Source: Patescibacteria group bacterium (GTDB lineage: Bacteria > Patescibacteriota > UBA1384 > JAHJRZ01). From it: a stretch of 7,296 nt of DNA. Every line of letters starts with the position of its first letter. Positions within the stretch are counted from its first letter, which is position 1. The stretch covers positions 1-7,296 of the forward strand of contig JAHJRZ010000061.1 of NCBI GenBank assembly GCA_018830605.1, in the 5' to 3' direction. Positions 1-5,756 of the stretch are shown here, one piece after another. A model generated the notes under the pieces. The model was not told the origin of the DNA, ran no database searches, and worked only from the letters and a program-made list of their open reading frames with translations. A program made the position numbers and the translations under genes.

Positions 1-988
1 AAGAGAATGAGCGCTCTTCGTCAAGCTCAGAAAAGATATCATCCAAAAGAATAACCGGGCTGTCCTCGGTCTCTTTTTTTATAAAATCAGCTTCCGCCAA
101 TTTTAAAGCGACCACGATACTGCGAATCTCGCCCCGGGAACAAAAAGAAGCGGCATCGCGGCCGCCACAATGAAATCTTAAATCATCGCGATGCGGACCG
201 TACATAGTGGAGCCATACTTCAGCTCAAAATTAAACTCCGCTGCCAATCTTTCGGTAAAAGCGCTCTCTACATCCTCGTAGCCATCGAGTACAAAAGAAG
301 GGTGATAATTAATTTCTAATTTATTTTTATTATTGACAACGATTACTTGATGAAAAACATCGATGGTTTGAGATAATGCCTCAACAACCTTTTTCCGCAG
401 CCGCATAATCTTTGAACCGATCTCCACCAACTTCATATCCCAAAAAATTATCTCATCTCTCTCCCGTTTTTTTAGCGCCATCTCTTTTAAAAGTTTATTG
501 CGATTAATTAAGATTTTTTTATACTCAATCAAATCAGCTAAATACAGAGGGCTGACTTGAGAAAGAAGAATATCAATAAAACGACGCCGCTCCATTGGAC
601 TGCCGTTAATTATCTCCAGAGTCTCCGGAGAAAAATAAACCGTCTTTAGCGCCCCGACAACGTCTTTCGGCTCCACGACTACACCATCAAAAGAAAAAGT
701 TTTGTTTTTTTCTTCTTTTTTGCGAGATAAAAGAAGACGTACTTTTTTACTATTCTTCCCCTTGTTGACAATAAGCATTTCTAACAATGAATTTTCTTTT
801 TGCCAATGGATCAAATCAAAAACCTTAGCCGTCCGAGGGGATTTGGAAGTGGAAAGAAGAAAAATTGCCTCTAAAACACCCGTCTTGCCAGAACCATTAG
901 CACCCAAAAGAAGATTGGTTTTTACAAAATCAACTTCGAATTTGTGGTGATTGCGAAAATTTAAGAGTTTTAGGTGTTTTATTTTCAT
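1..988 (-). CDS. recF: DNA replication and repair protein RecF (3' end cut by window edge)
   Basis: RecF is an SMC-like ABC ATPase that binds DNA at gaps and, with RecO and RecR, helps load RecA. I translated this frame by hand: it is open for 329 codons from an ATG at 988 to the left edge. The N-terminus MKIKHLKLLNFRNH is typical of RecF. The Walker A motif GANGSGKT lies at residues 29-36. A family-typical stretch SPETLEIINGSPMERRRFID lies around 120-139, the ABC signature region SRGEIRSIVVALKLAE at 284-299, and Walker B with D-loop VILLDDIFSELD at 312-323. Complete RecF is about 350-370 residues, so only some 30-40 C-terminal residues should be missing. The ATG directly follows the dnaN stop codon with no spacer, so translation is probably coupled to dnaN. 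No clear Shine-Dalgarno sequence is seen. The residue after GKT is Gly where Asn is usual, and the signature has GE where GQ is common. Identification is firm. Confidence 0.95.
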   Translation of the reverse strand, partial: MKIKHLKLLNFRNHHKFEVDFVKTNLLLGANGSGKTGVLEAIFLLSTSKSPRTAKVFDLIHWQKENSLLEMLIVNKGKNSKKVRLLLSRKKEEKNKTFSFDGVVVEPKDVVGALKTVYFSPETLEIINGSPMERRRFIDILLSQVSPLYLADLIEYKKILINRNKLLKEMALKKRERDEIIFWDMKLVEIGSKIMRLRKKVVEALSQTIDVFHQVIVVNNKNKLEINYHPSFVLDGYEDVESAFTERLAAEFNFELKYGSTMYGPHRDDLRFHCGGRDAASFCSRGEIRSIVVALKLAEADFIKKETEDSPVILLDDIFSELDEERSFS

Positions 989-2107
989 TTATTCTTTGTC
1001 CGTCTTCAGGGGCATAATGACGTAGAGATAATCCTTGTCTTTGTTCGGCCGAATCACCCCGGGGTTAAACTGGCCGGTCATCTCAAAACCAACCTTTTCT
1101 TCTCCAGCTAAAACAGCTAAACCATCAATGATAAATTTAGCATTAAAAGCTATTTTATTATTCTTGCCTTGAATTTTGCCCTTGAGAGTTGTCTTGTTGT
1201 CCCCAATTTGATTAGAGGTGGCTTCAACTCGAACCTGCCCTTTTTGGCCAAAATTTAACTGCACCGAATTAGCTGAGTCCTCGGCAAAAAGATTGACCAT
1301 CTTGATTGTGTTTGAAAACTGACGCGGAGTTAACTCTGCCCTGGTCTCGTAATCTTTGGGAATTATCTGCTCGTACTCTGGAAATTCTCCCTCGACCAAG
1401 CGCGAGATGATCTCCACCCCGACCATCTGAAAAGCAATTTGGTTCTCATTAAATTTAATCAAAACCATCCCTGGGTCTAAAATCGAGAGCACCCGGGCTA
1501 CTTCTTGACTGGTCTTAAGGGGCACAATAAAGGTAAAATCATCAATCTTAAGAAATGATTCATCTTTTATTTTTTTCTCTGCCAAACGGTAACTGTCTGT
1601 AGCCACAAGTTTAAGCTCGTTATCTTTTTTCTTAAAACAGACACCGGCCAAGACCGGCCTATTATCATCAATGGCTGCGGCGACCATTACTTTATTTAAA
1701 GCGCTTAATAAATCACCACTCTTAATCGAAATTTTAGGCGCTTCTTTTATTTTAGGAATTAATGGAAATTCTGAGGCCTCAATCCCCCTAATATGGGCGA
1801 GACTGTGTCTGCTTTTAATAGTTAAGATATTTTCTTTAAGATTAAACTTAATTTTTTTATCCTGATTTTTTGCCACAAAATCACTTAAGAGGCGTGAGGG
1901 CACTGTAATACTTCCTTTTTTTAAAATTTTAGCGCCAATAATAGATTTAATCGCAATCTCAAGATTAGTTGAAGTAATAATTAATTTTCCTTCTTTGGCT
2001 TCAATAAGAATATTATTTAAGACTGGCAGGGTTGCCTTTAAGCCGACGAGCCGGCCGGCAAGAGTTAAACCCTTATTTAATTTTTCTTGGATACAGGATA
2101 ATTTCAT
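989..2107 (-). CDS. dnaN: DNA polymerase III subunit beta (sliding clamp)
   Basis: The beta clamp is a ring-shaped homodimer of three similar domains per subunit; it encircles DNA and tethers DNA polymerase III and repair enzymes. The protein has 372 residues, close to the usual 365-380, so it is complete. Family landmarks are the N-terminus MKLSCIQEKL, RGIEASEFPLIP around 107-118, NRPVLAGV at 149-156, ATDSYRLA at 169-176, EGEFPEYEQIIP at 239-250, and the C-terminal DYLYVIMPLK at 359-368, part of the pocket that binds clamp-binding peptides. The tail reads MPLKTDKE, where the E. coli clamp ends MPMRL, so it is slightly longer and more charged. The ATG at 2107 is chosen because the first residues align with the family start. 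The bases before it are almost only A and T, with no Shine-Dalgarno sequence. It lies 205 bp after dnaA and abuts recF downstream. Its own promoter could not be assigned with confidence. Confidence 0.97.
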   Translation of the reverse strand: MKLSCIQEKLNKGLTLAGRLVGLKATLPVLNNILIEAKEGKLIITSTNLEIAIKSIIGAKILKKGSITVPSRLLSDFVAKNQDKKIKFNLKENILTIKSRHSLAHIRGIEASEFPLIPKIKEAPKISIKSGDLLSALNKVMVAAAIDDNRPVLAGVCFKKKDNELKLVATDSYRLAEKKIKDESFLKIDDFTFIVPLKTSQEVARVLSILDPGMVLIKFNENQIAFQMVGVEIISRLVEGEFPEYEQIIPKDYETRAELTPRQFSNTIKMVNLFAEDSANSVQLNFGQKGQVRVEATSNQIGDNKTTLKGKIQGKNNKIAFNAKFIIDGLAVLAGEEKVGFEMTGQFNPGVIRPNKDKDYLYVIMPLKTDKE

Positions 2108-2130
2108 TTTTATTATTTATTTTATATATT

Positions 2131-2139
2131 TAATAATAA
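2131..2139 (+). promoter_or_regulatory. TAA triplet repeat, DnaA-trio-like element
   Basis: TAATAATAA lies ten bases from the tandem DnaA-box-like pair at 2150-2167 and about 25 bases from the dnaN start. Read 3' to 5', this strand is a run of AAT triplets. This matches the DnaA-trio pattern (3'-[G/A]AT-5' repeats) described next to DnaA boxes in Bacillus subtilis and many other bacteria, where DnaA contacts single-stranded DNA during opening. The order dnaA, boxes, trios, dnaN also matches. In sequence this AT-rich, three triplets could arise by chance, so the call is tentative. Confidence 0.4.
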
Positions 2140-2240
2140 TATACTATCTTGTGGATTATGGGGATAATTATTTTTTAATCTTATAACTTAATAATTTTTA
2201 TCACCATTTTATTGTTGATAAAGTTTGAATTTTTTAGTAT

Positions 2241-2304
2241 ATTTTGGGGATAAAAATTATTAAATTTAAATTTATTTTTTTATCCACTTTTTTATCCCCA
2301 AAAT
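2241..2304. repeat. Inverted repeat with perfect 16-bp arms containing DnaA-box-like sites
   Basis: The left arm is 2241-2256 and the right arm 2289-2304, exact reverse complements of each other built around TTTTGGGGATAAAAA, with a 32-base centre. Each arm carries one TGGGGATAA/TTATCCCCA nonamer, so two DnaA-box-like sites face in opposite directions. The centre contains a 14-bp AT-only palindrome at 2261-2274 (core AAATTTAAATTT) and a further box-like site, TTATCCACT, at 2280-2288. The repeat starts just past the dnaA stop codon. A role as a weak terminator for dnaA is possible, but the large loop and the low GC content of the arms favour a DnaA-binding or unwinding element. Confidence 0.75.
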
Positions 2305-2312
2305 TATCAAGT

Positions 2313-3656
2313 TTATCCCACATAAATTTTTTCTTTAATATTTGATATTTCTTTTTGTAATACTTCGTTGTGCGTCAGTATTTTTTCAATCTTTTTCACC
2401 CCATGCATGATTGTGGTGTGGTCTTTCTTTTTCATTTGGAGAGCGATCTTGGGAAAAGAAAAATTAAACTCATGGCGCAGAAGATACATCGCAATCTGGC
2501 GAGGATAACTGAACTCCTTATTTCTTTTTTTACTCAAAAAATCAGAAAGATTAATCTCGTAAAACTTACAGATAAAATCAAATATTTTTTCCGGTTCAAT
2601 CTCATTTTTTCTCTGATCAATAACCAGAGAGAGCGCTTTTTCGGTTAATTCTTTGTTTATCTCTCTACCCTCAACCTGGCTAAAGGCAATTAATCTGTTT
2701 AGAGCTCCTTCAAGCTCCCTGATATTGTGCTGGATGTTTCTGGCAATATACTCGATAATCTCTTCACTTAATTCAATATTTTTTTCTTTAGCTTTAGAAA
2801 TGAGGATGGCGGAGCGGGTCTCAAAATCCGGCAGGGAGATATCAGCAATCATTCCCCACTCAAAGCGCGAGCGGAGCCGGGCTTCAAGCAGGGGGATGGC
2901 TTTAGGTGGCCGGTCAGAAGAGACGACGATCTGTTTTGCATGTTGGTGAAGGGCGTTGAAGGTGTGGAAGAACTCCTCCTGCGTCCTTTCTTTGCCGGTT
3001 AAAAATTGGACATCATCAATTAAAAGGGCGTCAATATCGCGGTATTTATTTTTGAATTTATCAATCTTGCCATTACGGATCATCTGAATAAACTCATTAG
3101 CGAACTGCTCACAGGGGACGTAGCGGATTTTTTTATGCGGGAAGCGGCGGTTGATTTCATTGCCAATAGCGTGCATTAAGTGGGTCTTGCCCAGCCCTAC
3201 TCCGCCGTAAAGAAAGAGCGGGTTGTATGATTTTCCCGGAGTTTTAGCGACCGATTGGCAGGCGGCATAAGCTAATTTATTGGAATCGCCGACAATAAAA
3301 CTTAAAAAAGTATGTCTCTGGTTTAGGATCTCTCCGTCCCCTTTGGAGACGGGTCTGGGTTCAGGCAGCTCTTTGTTGATTAAATTTATCGGTTCCTCGC
3401 TAAAAAGTTTTTTGGTCGCCACTTTAAATTCCAAGGCCTCGAGTTTGACCAGCGACTTCTTGAGTGCCTTAAGGATATTAGCTTGGTATTTATTCTCTAA
3501 CCATTCTTTAGTAAAACTATTAGGCACGCCTATCACCGCTGTTTCGCCCGAGTCTTCTAAGATAAAAGTATCTTTAAACCAAGTGGTAAAGTTTGCTCTT
3601 GAGAGCTCTGTCTCTAACTCACCCAAAACGATATTCCAAACTTCTTCTTTATTCAT
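2313..3656 (-). CDS. dnaA: Chromosomal replication initiator protein DnaA
   Basis: DnaA is the AAA+ initiator that binds DnaA boxes, forms an ATP-dependent filament, melts oriC and recruits the helicase. The 447 residues match the family size. Domain I (1 to about 75, start MNKEEVWNIVLGELETEL) leads into a short linker (about 80-112). The AAA+ domain has Walker A GGVGLGKT at 151-158, Walker B LLIDDV at 211-216, the LRSRFEWG arginine-finger region at 261-268 and the sensor 2 region NIRELEGALNRL at 311-322. Domain IV (about 350-447) carries the helix-turn-helix with YPRQIAMYLLR at 384-394 and the signature DHTTIMHGVKKIEK at 412-425, here Ile-Met-His-Gly where Val-Ile-His-Ala is common. All key residues are present. 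The ATG at 3656 fits the family N-terminus but has no clear Shine-Dalgarno sequence. A DnaA-box-like site inside the upstream promoter suggests autoregulation. Confidence 0.98.
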   Translation of the reverse strand: MNKEEVWNIVLGELETELSRANFTTWFKDTFILEDSGETAVIGVPNSFTKEWLENKYQANILKALKKSLVKLEALEFKVATKKLFSEEPINLINKELPEPRPVSKGDGEILNQRHTFLSFIVGDSNKLAYAACQSVAKTPGKSYNPLFLYGGVGLGKTHLMHAIGNEINRRFPHKKIRYVPCEQFANEFIQMIRNGKIDKFKNKYRDIDALLIDDVQFLTGKERTQEEFFHTFNALHQHAKQIVVSSDRPPKAIPLLEARLRSRFEWGMIADISLPDFETRSAILISKAKEKNIELSEEIIEYIARNIQHNIRELEGALNRLIAFSQVEGREINKELTEKALSLVIDQRKNEIEPEKIFDFICKFYEINLSDFLSKKRNKEFSYPRQIAMYLLRHEFNFSFPKIALQMKKKDHTTIMHGVKKIEKILTHNEVLQKEISNIKEKIYVG

Positions 3657-3701
3657 AATCTACTTTTTATTCTAAGGAGCAAGAGAGGATAAGGCAAGGA
3701 T

Positions 3702-3731
3702 ATTATAACAGATTATATCCACAACAATCAA
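3702..3731 (-). promoter_or_regulatory. Putative dnaA promoter
   Basis: On the minus strand, a perfect TATAAT -10 element (3702-3707) is preceded at 18 bp spacing by a TTGATT -35-like element (3726-3731). This predicts a start near 3695 and a leader of about 38 bases to the dnaA ATG. A second TATAAT at 3712-3717 has no good -35 partner. A DnaA-box-like site at 3715-3723 lies between the two elements, so DnaA bound there should hinder RNA polymerase. The -10 is strong; the -35 is only a partial match. Confidence 0.6.
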
Positions 3732-3772
3732 TTGCTTATGGTTAATAGTTATCAACAAAGAGGTGTGGACAA
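3715..3772. promoter_or_regulatory. DnaA-box-like cluster upstream of dnaA
   Basis: Three nonamers in 58 bp differ from TTATCCACA by one base: ATATCCACA at 3715-3723, TTATCAACA at 3749-3757 and, on the other strand, TGTGGACAA at 3764-3772. They lie between the two divergent promoter-like sequences. Such clusters commonly mediate DnaA autoregulation and can form the upstream half of a bipartite origin, as in Bacillus subtilis. The remainder of the spacer 3657-3827 holds only the promoters and short leaders. Confidence 0.7.
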
Positions 3773-3776
3773 TAAA

Positions 3777-3805
3777 TTGACATCAATCAATTTTTAACAT
3801 AAGAT
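3777..3805 (+). promoter_or_regulatory. Putative promoter of the rpmH-rnpA-yidD-yidC-jag cluster
   Basis: A perfect TTGACA -35 (3777-3782) is followed after an ideal 17 bp by TAAGAT (3800-3805), which matches TATAAT at four of six positions. The expected start near 3812 gives a leader of only about 16 bases before the rpmH ATG. The five downstream genes overlap or are at most 6 bases apart, and no other promoter was recognised, so this one probably drives them all. It starts 5 bp from the nearest DnaA-box-like site, so DnaA could influence it. Confidence 0.7.
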
Positions 3806-3827
3806 ATTTAAGTATTAAGATTTAATT

Positions 3828-3965
3828 ATGCCCAAAAGAACTTATCAACCCAAAAAAAGAAAAAGGCAGAAGACTCATGGGTTTTTAAAGAGGAACAAAA
3901 CTCGCGCCGGCCGAGAGGTTCTAAAAAGAAGAAGAGCTAAGGGCCGGAAACATGCTTCCGTCTAA
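3828..3965 (+). CDS. rpmH: 50S ribosomal protein L34 (bL34)
   Basis: bL34 is a small, highly basic protein of the large ribosomal subunit that binds 23S rRNA. The ORF encodes 45 residues starting MPKRTYQPKKRKRQKTHGF and containing the family hallmarks KRTYQP, THGFLKR, GREVLKRRRAKGRK and a short tail ending ASV. Length and composition (over 40 percent Lys plus Arg) are typical. The ATG at 3828 gives exactly the family N-terminus; the preceding bases show at most a weak AAG purine patch. Its last 14 bases overlap the start of rnpA in another frame, as expected for a tightly linked rpmH-rnpA pair. It is first in the rightward cluster. Confidence 0.96.
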   Translation: MPKRTYQPKKRKRQKTHGFLKRNKTRAGREVLKRRRAKGRKHASV

Positions 3966-4272
3966 TTCCCGTTTAAAAAAAGAAGCGGATTTTAAACGCA
4001 TTTATTATCGAGGCAGCAGAAGAGCGGGCCATTTTTTTGATTTTTTTTATCTCGGGAGTTTTAAAGAGACTCGCTTTGGGATCGTCGTGACGACAAAATC
4101 AATTAAAAAAGCGAGCCAAAGGAATTCAGCCAAACGCATACTGCGCGGTTTTTTACTTGATAATCAAGGGTTGTGGCCTAAAAAAACCGATATCATCATT
4201 AAGATTAAGGGTGAGATAAAAAATAAAGAAGAGGCCAAACAAGAACTGAAAGACATTTTAAAAAAGATATGA
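3952..4272 (+). CDS. rnpA: Ribonuclease P protein component
   Basis: RnpA is the small basic protein that pairs with RNase P RNA to remove 5' leaders from precursor tRNAs. The 106 residues are near the usual 105-125. Landmarks are the N-terminus LPSNSRLKKEADFKRIYYRG, the beta strand FGIVVTTKSIKKAS, and the RNR-type motif QRNSAKRILRGF at 56-67, whose Arg57, Asn58, Lys61 and Arg62 correspond to the conserved RNA-binding positions. The ATG at 3952 is inside rpmH and gives the typical N-terminus. The gene ends in TGA, which overlaps the yidD start as ATGA. The usual basic helix sequence K[A/S]VxRNxxKR is slightly altered (KKASQRNSAKR), still within family variation. Confidence 0.95.
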   Translation: MLPSNSRLKKEADFKRIYYRGSRRAGHFFDFFYLGSFKETRFGIVVTTKSIKKASQRNSAKRILRGFLLDNQGLWPKKTDIIIKIKGEIKNKEEAKQELKDILKKI

Positions 4273-4526
4273 TCAAAAAAATCAATCACCTCATCCGGCT
4301 TCCTTTTCTGTGCTTGATTCGTTTTTATCAGCAGACTTTTTCTTTAGACCACGGTCTTTTTAAGAGATACTTCCCCTATGGTTATTGCCGATTTCATCCT
4401 ACTTGTTCGGATTACAGCTATCAAGCGATTGATAAATATGGTATTTTTAAAGGAGGGGTATTAGGATTTTGGCGGATTTTGCGCTGTAATCCCTGGAATC
4501 CAGGCGGCGAGGATCCCTTAATTTAA
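4269..4526 (+). CDS. yidD: Membrane protein insertion efficiency factor YidD
   Basis: YidD is a small membrane-associated protein, usually coded between rnpA and yidC, that improves YidC-dependent insertion of inner-membrane proteins. The 85 residues carry the family core: an N-terminal amphipathic helix (about 5-23), YCRFHPTCSDYSYQAIDKYG at 39-58, and KGGVLGFWRILRCNPW followed by NPGGEDP at 61-83. The three conserved cysteines are Cys40, Cys46 and Cys73. The ATG at 4269 overlaps the rnpA TGA by four bases, so translational coupling is likely and no Shine-Dalgarno sequence is present. Length and position are exactly as expected. The biochemical mechanism of the family is not well defined. Confidence 0.95.
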   Translation: MIKKINHLIRLPFLCLIRFYQQTFSLDHGLFKRYFPYGYCRFHPTCSDYSYQAIDKYGIFKGGVLGFWRILRCNPWNPGGEDPLI

Positions 4527-4532
4527 AATTTT

Positions 4533-5294
4533 ATGCTATCTATCTTCTGGGATGGGGTTTTTATTAAGCCCTTGACTAATTTATTAATTTTTTTAACCAA
4601 TATCATCCCTGGCCATGATTTGGGTATGGCTATTATTGCCCTGACCATCATCATCCGTCTTATCCTTTATCCCCTCTCTAAAAAAGCGATCCAAAACCAA
4701 AGAGCCTTACAGGCCTTTCAGCCCGAGCTCGACCAGATCAAGGAAAAATACAAAGACAACAAAGACAAGCAGACCAAAGAGACGCTCGCTTTTTATCAGA
4801 AACACAAGATTAATCCTTTAAGTTCATGTCTGCCGCTCTTAATCCAAATGCCGATCTTAATTGCTCTTTATTGGGTTTTTCGCCACGCGATAGCGGGCAC
4901 CGTTGACCAGCTTTTGTATCCTTTTGTGCATAAACCTGATACTTTGATTATTAAATTTTTGGGAATTATTGACTTAACAAAACCAGAACTTTACGTTCTG
5001 CCTGTTTTAGCTGGAGCATCTCAATTTTATCAATCTTTTATGATTTTGCGTCAGGCGAAAAAAGACGAGAAGAGGATAGGGATAAAAGAGAAAAAGGGAC
5101 CGCAGGATACATCCACGATGATCACCAAACAAATGAATTATATTTTTCCCATCGTCACCGTCATCTTCGCTGCCTCGCTCCCGGCGGCTATCTCGCTCTA
5201 TTGGGTGGCGACCAATTTATTTTCGATTCTGCAGCAGTATATTATAATGAAGGACGAGAAAGAAAAACCAAAAGTTATTGTTAGAAGAAAGTAG
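4533..5294 (+). CDS. yidC: Membrane protein insertase YidC (short form)
   Basis: YidC/Oxa1 proteins insert and fold membrane proteins, alone or with SecYEG. The 253 residues cover the conserved core only, without the large periplasmic domain of proteobacterial YidC. An N-terminal amphipathic region (about 8-25) precedes TM1 (about 30-48), which holds the conserved hydrophilic-groove arginine, Arg42, in ALTIIIRLILYPLS. A charged cytoplasmic helical hairpin (50-93) follows, then INPLSSCLPLLIQMPILIAL at 93-112 (TM2), and further hydrophobic segments at about 150-172, 203-217 and 218-237. The tail (238-253) is short and basic. No lipobox is seen, unlike SpoIIIJ-type proteins of Firmicutes. The ATG at 4533 is 6 bases after yidD, with only AT-rich sequence before it. 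Size and style resemble YidC of candidate-phyla bacteria (inference). Confidence 0.95.
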   Translation: MLSIFWDGVFIKPLTNLLIFLTNIIPGHDLGMAIIALTIIIRLILYPLSKKAIQNQRALQAFQPELDQIKEKYKDNKDKQTKETLAFYQKHKINPLSSCLPLLIQMPILIALYWVFRHAIAGTVDQLLYPFVHKPDTLIIKFLGIIDLTKPELYVLPVLAGASQFYQSFMILRQAKKDEKRIGIKEKKGPQDTSTMITKQMNYIFPIVTVIFAASLPAAISLYWVATNLFSILQQYIIMKDEKEKPKVIVRRK

Positions 5295-5756
5295 ATGATG
5301 AAGAAAAAGATTAAAAAAATTTGTGATGAGTTATTAGAGCATCTGTTTATTTTTGATGCCAAGGTTGGATTGAGAGAGACTGAGGGTTTGTATGAAATTC
5401 GTTTTGATTGCCAGGAGCCGGGAATTTTAATTGGCAAGAACGGTGAGACGATGAGGGCTTTAGAGCTGATCTTGCGTCTTTTGGTCAGTAAAAAAATTGG
5501 AGAACCGATGAACTTATTACTTGATATCGCCGGTTATAAAGAAAAGAGAAAGCAGGAGATTGAGGAGATGGGGATGAGGGCGGCCGAGAGCGCCCGGCAC
5601 AGCGGTCGAGCCCAGCTTTTAGCGCCGATGAATGCTTATGAGAGGCGAGTGGCGCACTTAATTTTAGCTGACCAAGATGATATTGAGACCGAATCAATCG
5701 GCGAGGAACCGAACCGGCGGGTGATGATTAGGGTTAAGAAAAAAGAACTTATTTAA
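5295..5756 (+). CDS. khpB: RNA-binding protein KhpB/Jag (KH and R3H domains)
   Basis: Jag/KhpB proteins are cytoplasmic RNA-binding proteins, often encoded after yidC, that in some Gram-positives partner KhpA and affect cell elongation and division. Of 153 residues, about 20-80 form a KH domain with the GxxG loop GKNG at 47-50 (context GILIGKNGETMRAL). The R3H domain (about 90-150) has the defining RxxxH as Arg117 to His121 in YERRVAHL, followed by TESIGEEPNRRVMI at 132-145. The N-terminal Jag_N domain of longer homologues is missing, so this is the short form. The start abuts the yidC stop and two ATGs follow in tandem (5295, 5298); either could be used. The last 8 bases overlap the 3' end of the convergent hppA. 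Confidence 0.93.
   Translation: MMKKKIKKICDELLEHLFIFDAKVGLRETEGLYEIRFDCQEPGILIGKNGETMRALELILRLLVSKKIGEPMNLLLDIAGYKEKRKQEIEEMGMRAAESARHSGRAQLLAPMNAYERRVAHLILADQDDIETESIGEEPNRRVMIRVKKKELI

Larger units (their letters stand above)
2108..2312. other. oriC: Putative oriC core: dnaA-dnaN spacer with DnaA-box-like sites
   Basis: This 205 bp gene-free spacer is extremely AT-rich and holds several nonamers close to the DnaA box TTATCCACA. One-mismatch sites are TGTGGATTA 2150-2158, TGGGGATAA 2159-2167 (directly abutting the first), TGTTGATAA 2213-2221, TGGGGATAA 2245-2253, TTATCCACT 2280-2288 and TTATCCCCA 2292-2300. None is a perfect match to the E. coli consensus. Three share the variant TTATCCCCA, which may be the preference of this lineage. 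The dnaA-dnaN spacer carries the unwinding element in Bacillus subtilis, and the same layout is seen here. What is seen is the AT-richness and motif density; that it is the working origin is inferred. dnaN must also be transcribed from within or through this region. Confidence 0.8.

Noticed and set aside
702..950. 82-codon plus-strand ORF
   Set aside because: It lies opposite recF, whose Walker A and family motifs are on the minus strand; its translation resembles nothing and is compositional shadow.
3280..3675. 131-codon plus-strand ORF opposite the dnaA 5' end
   Set aside because: It is fully antisense to dnaA domains I-III, has no recognisable motif and no start-site signal, and would cross the dnaA start.
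4448..4456. Strong Shine-Dalgarno-like AAAGGAGGGG inside yidD
   Set aside because: No ATG or other plausible start with a usable ORF follows at suitable spacing; the bases encode the conserved Lys-Gly-Gly of YidD.
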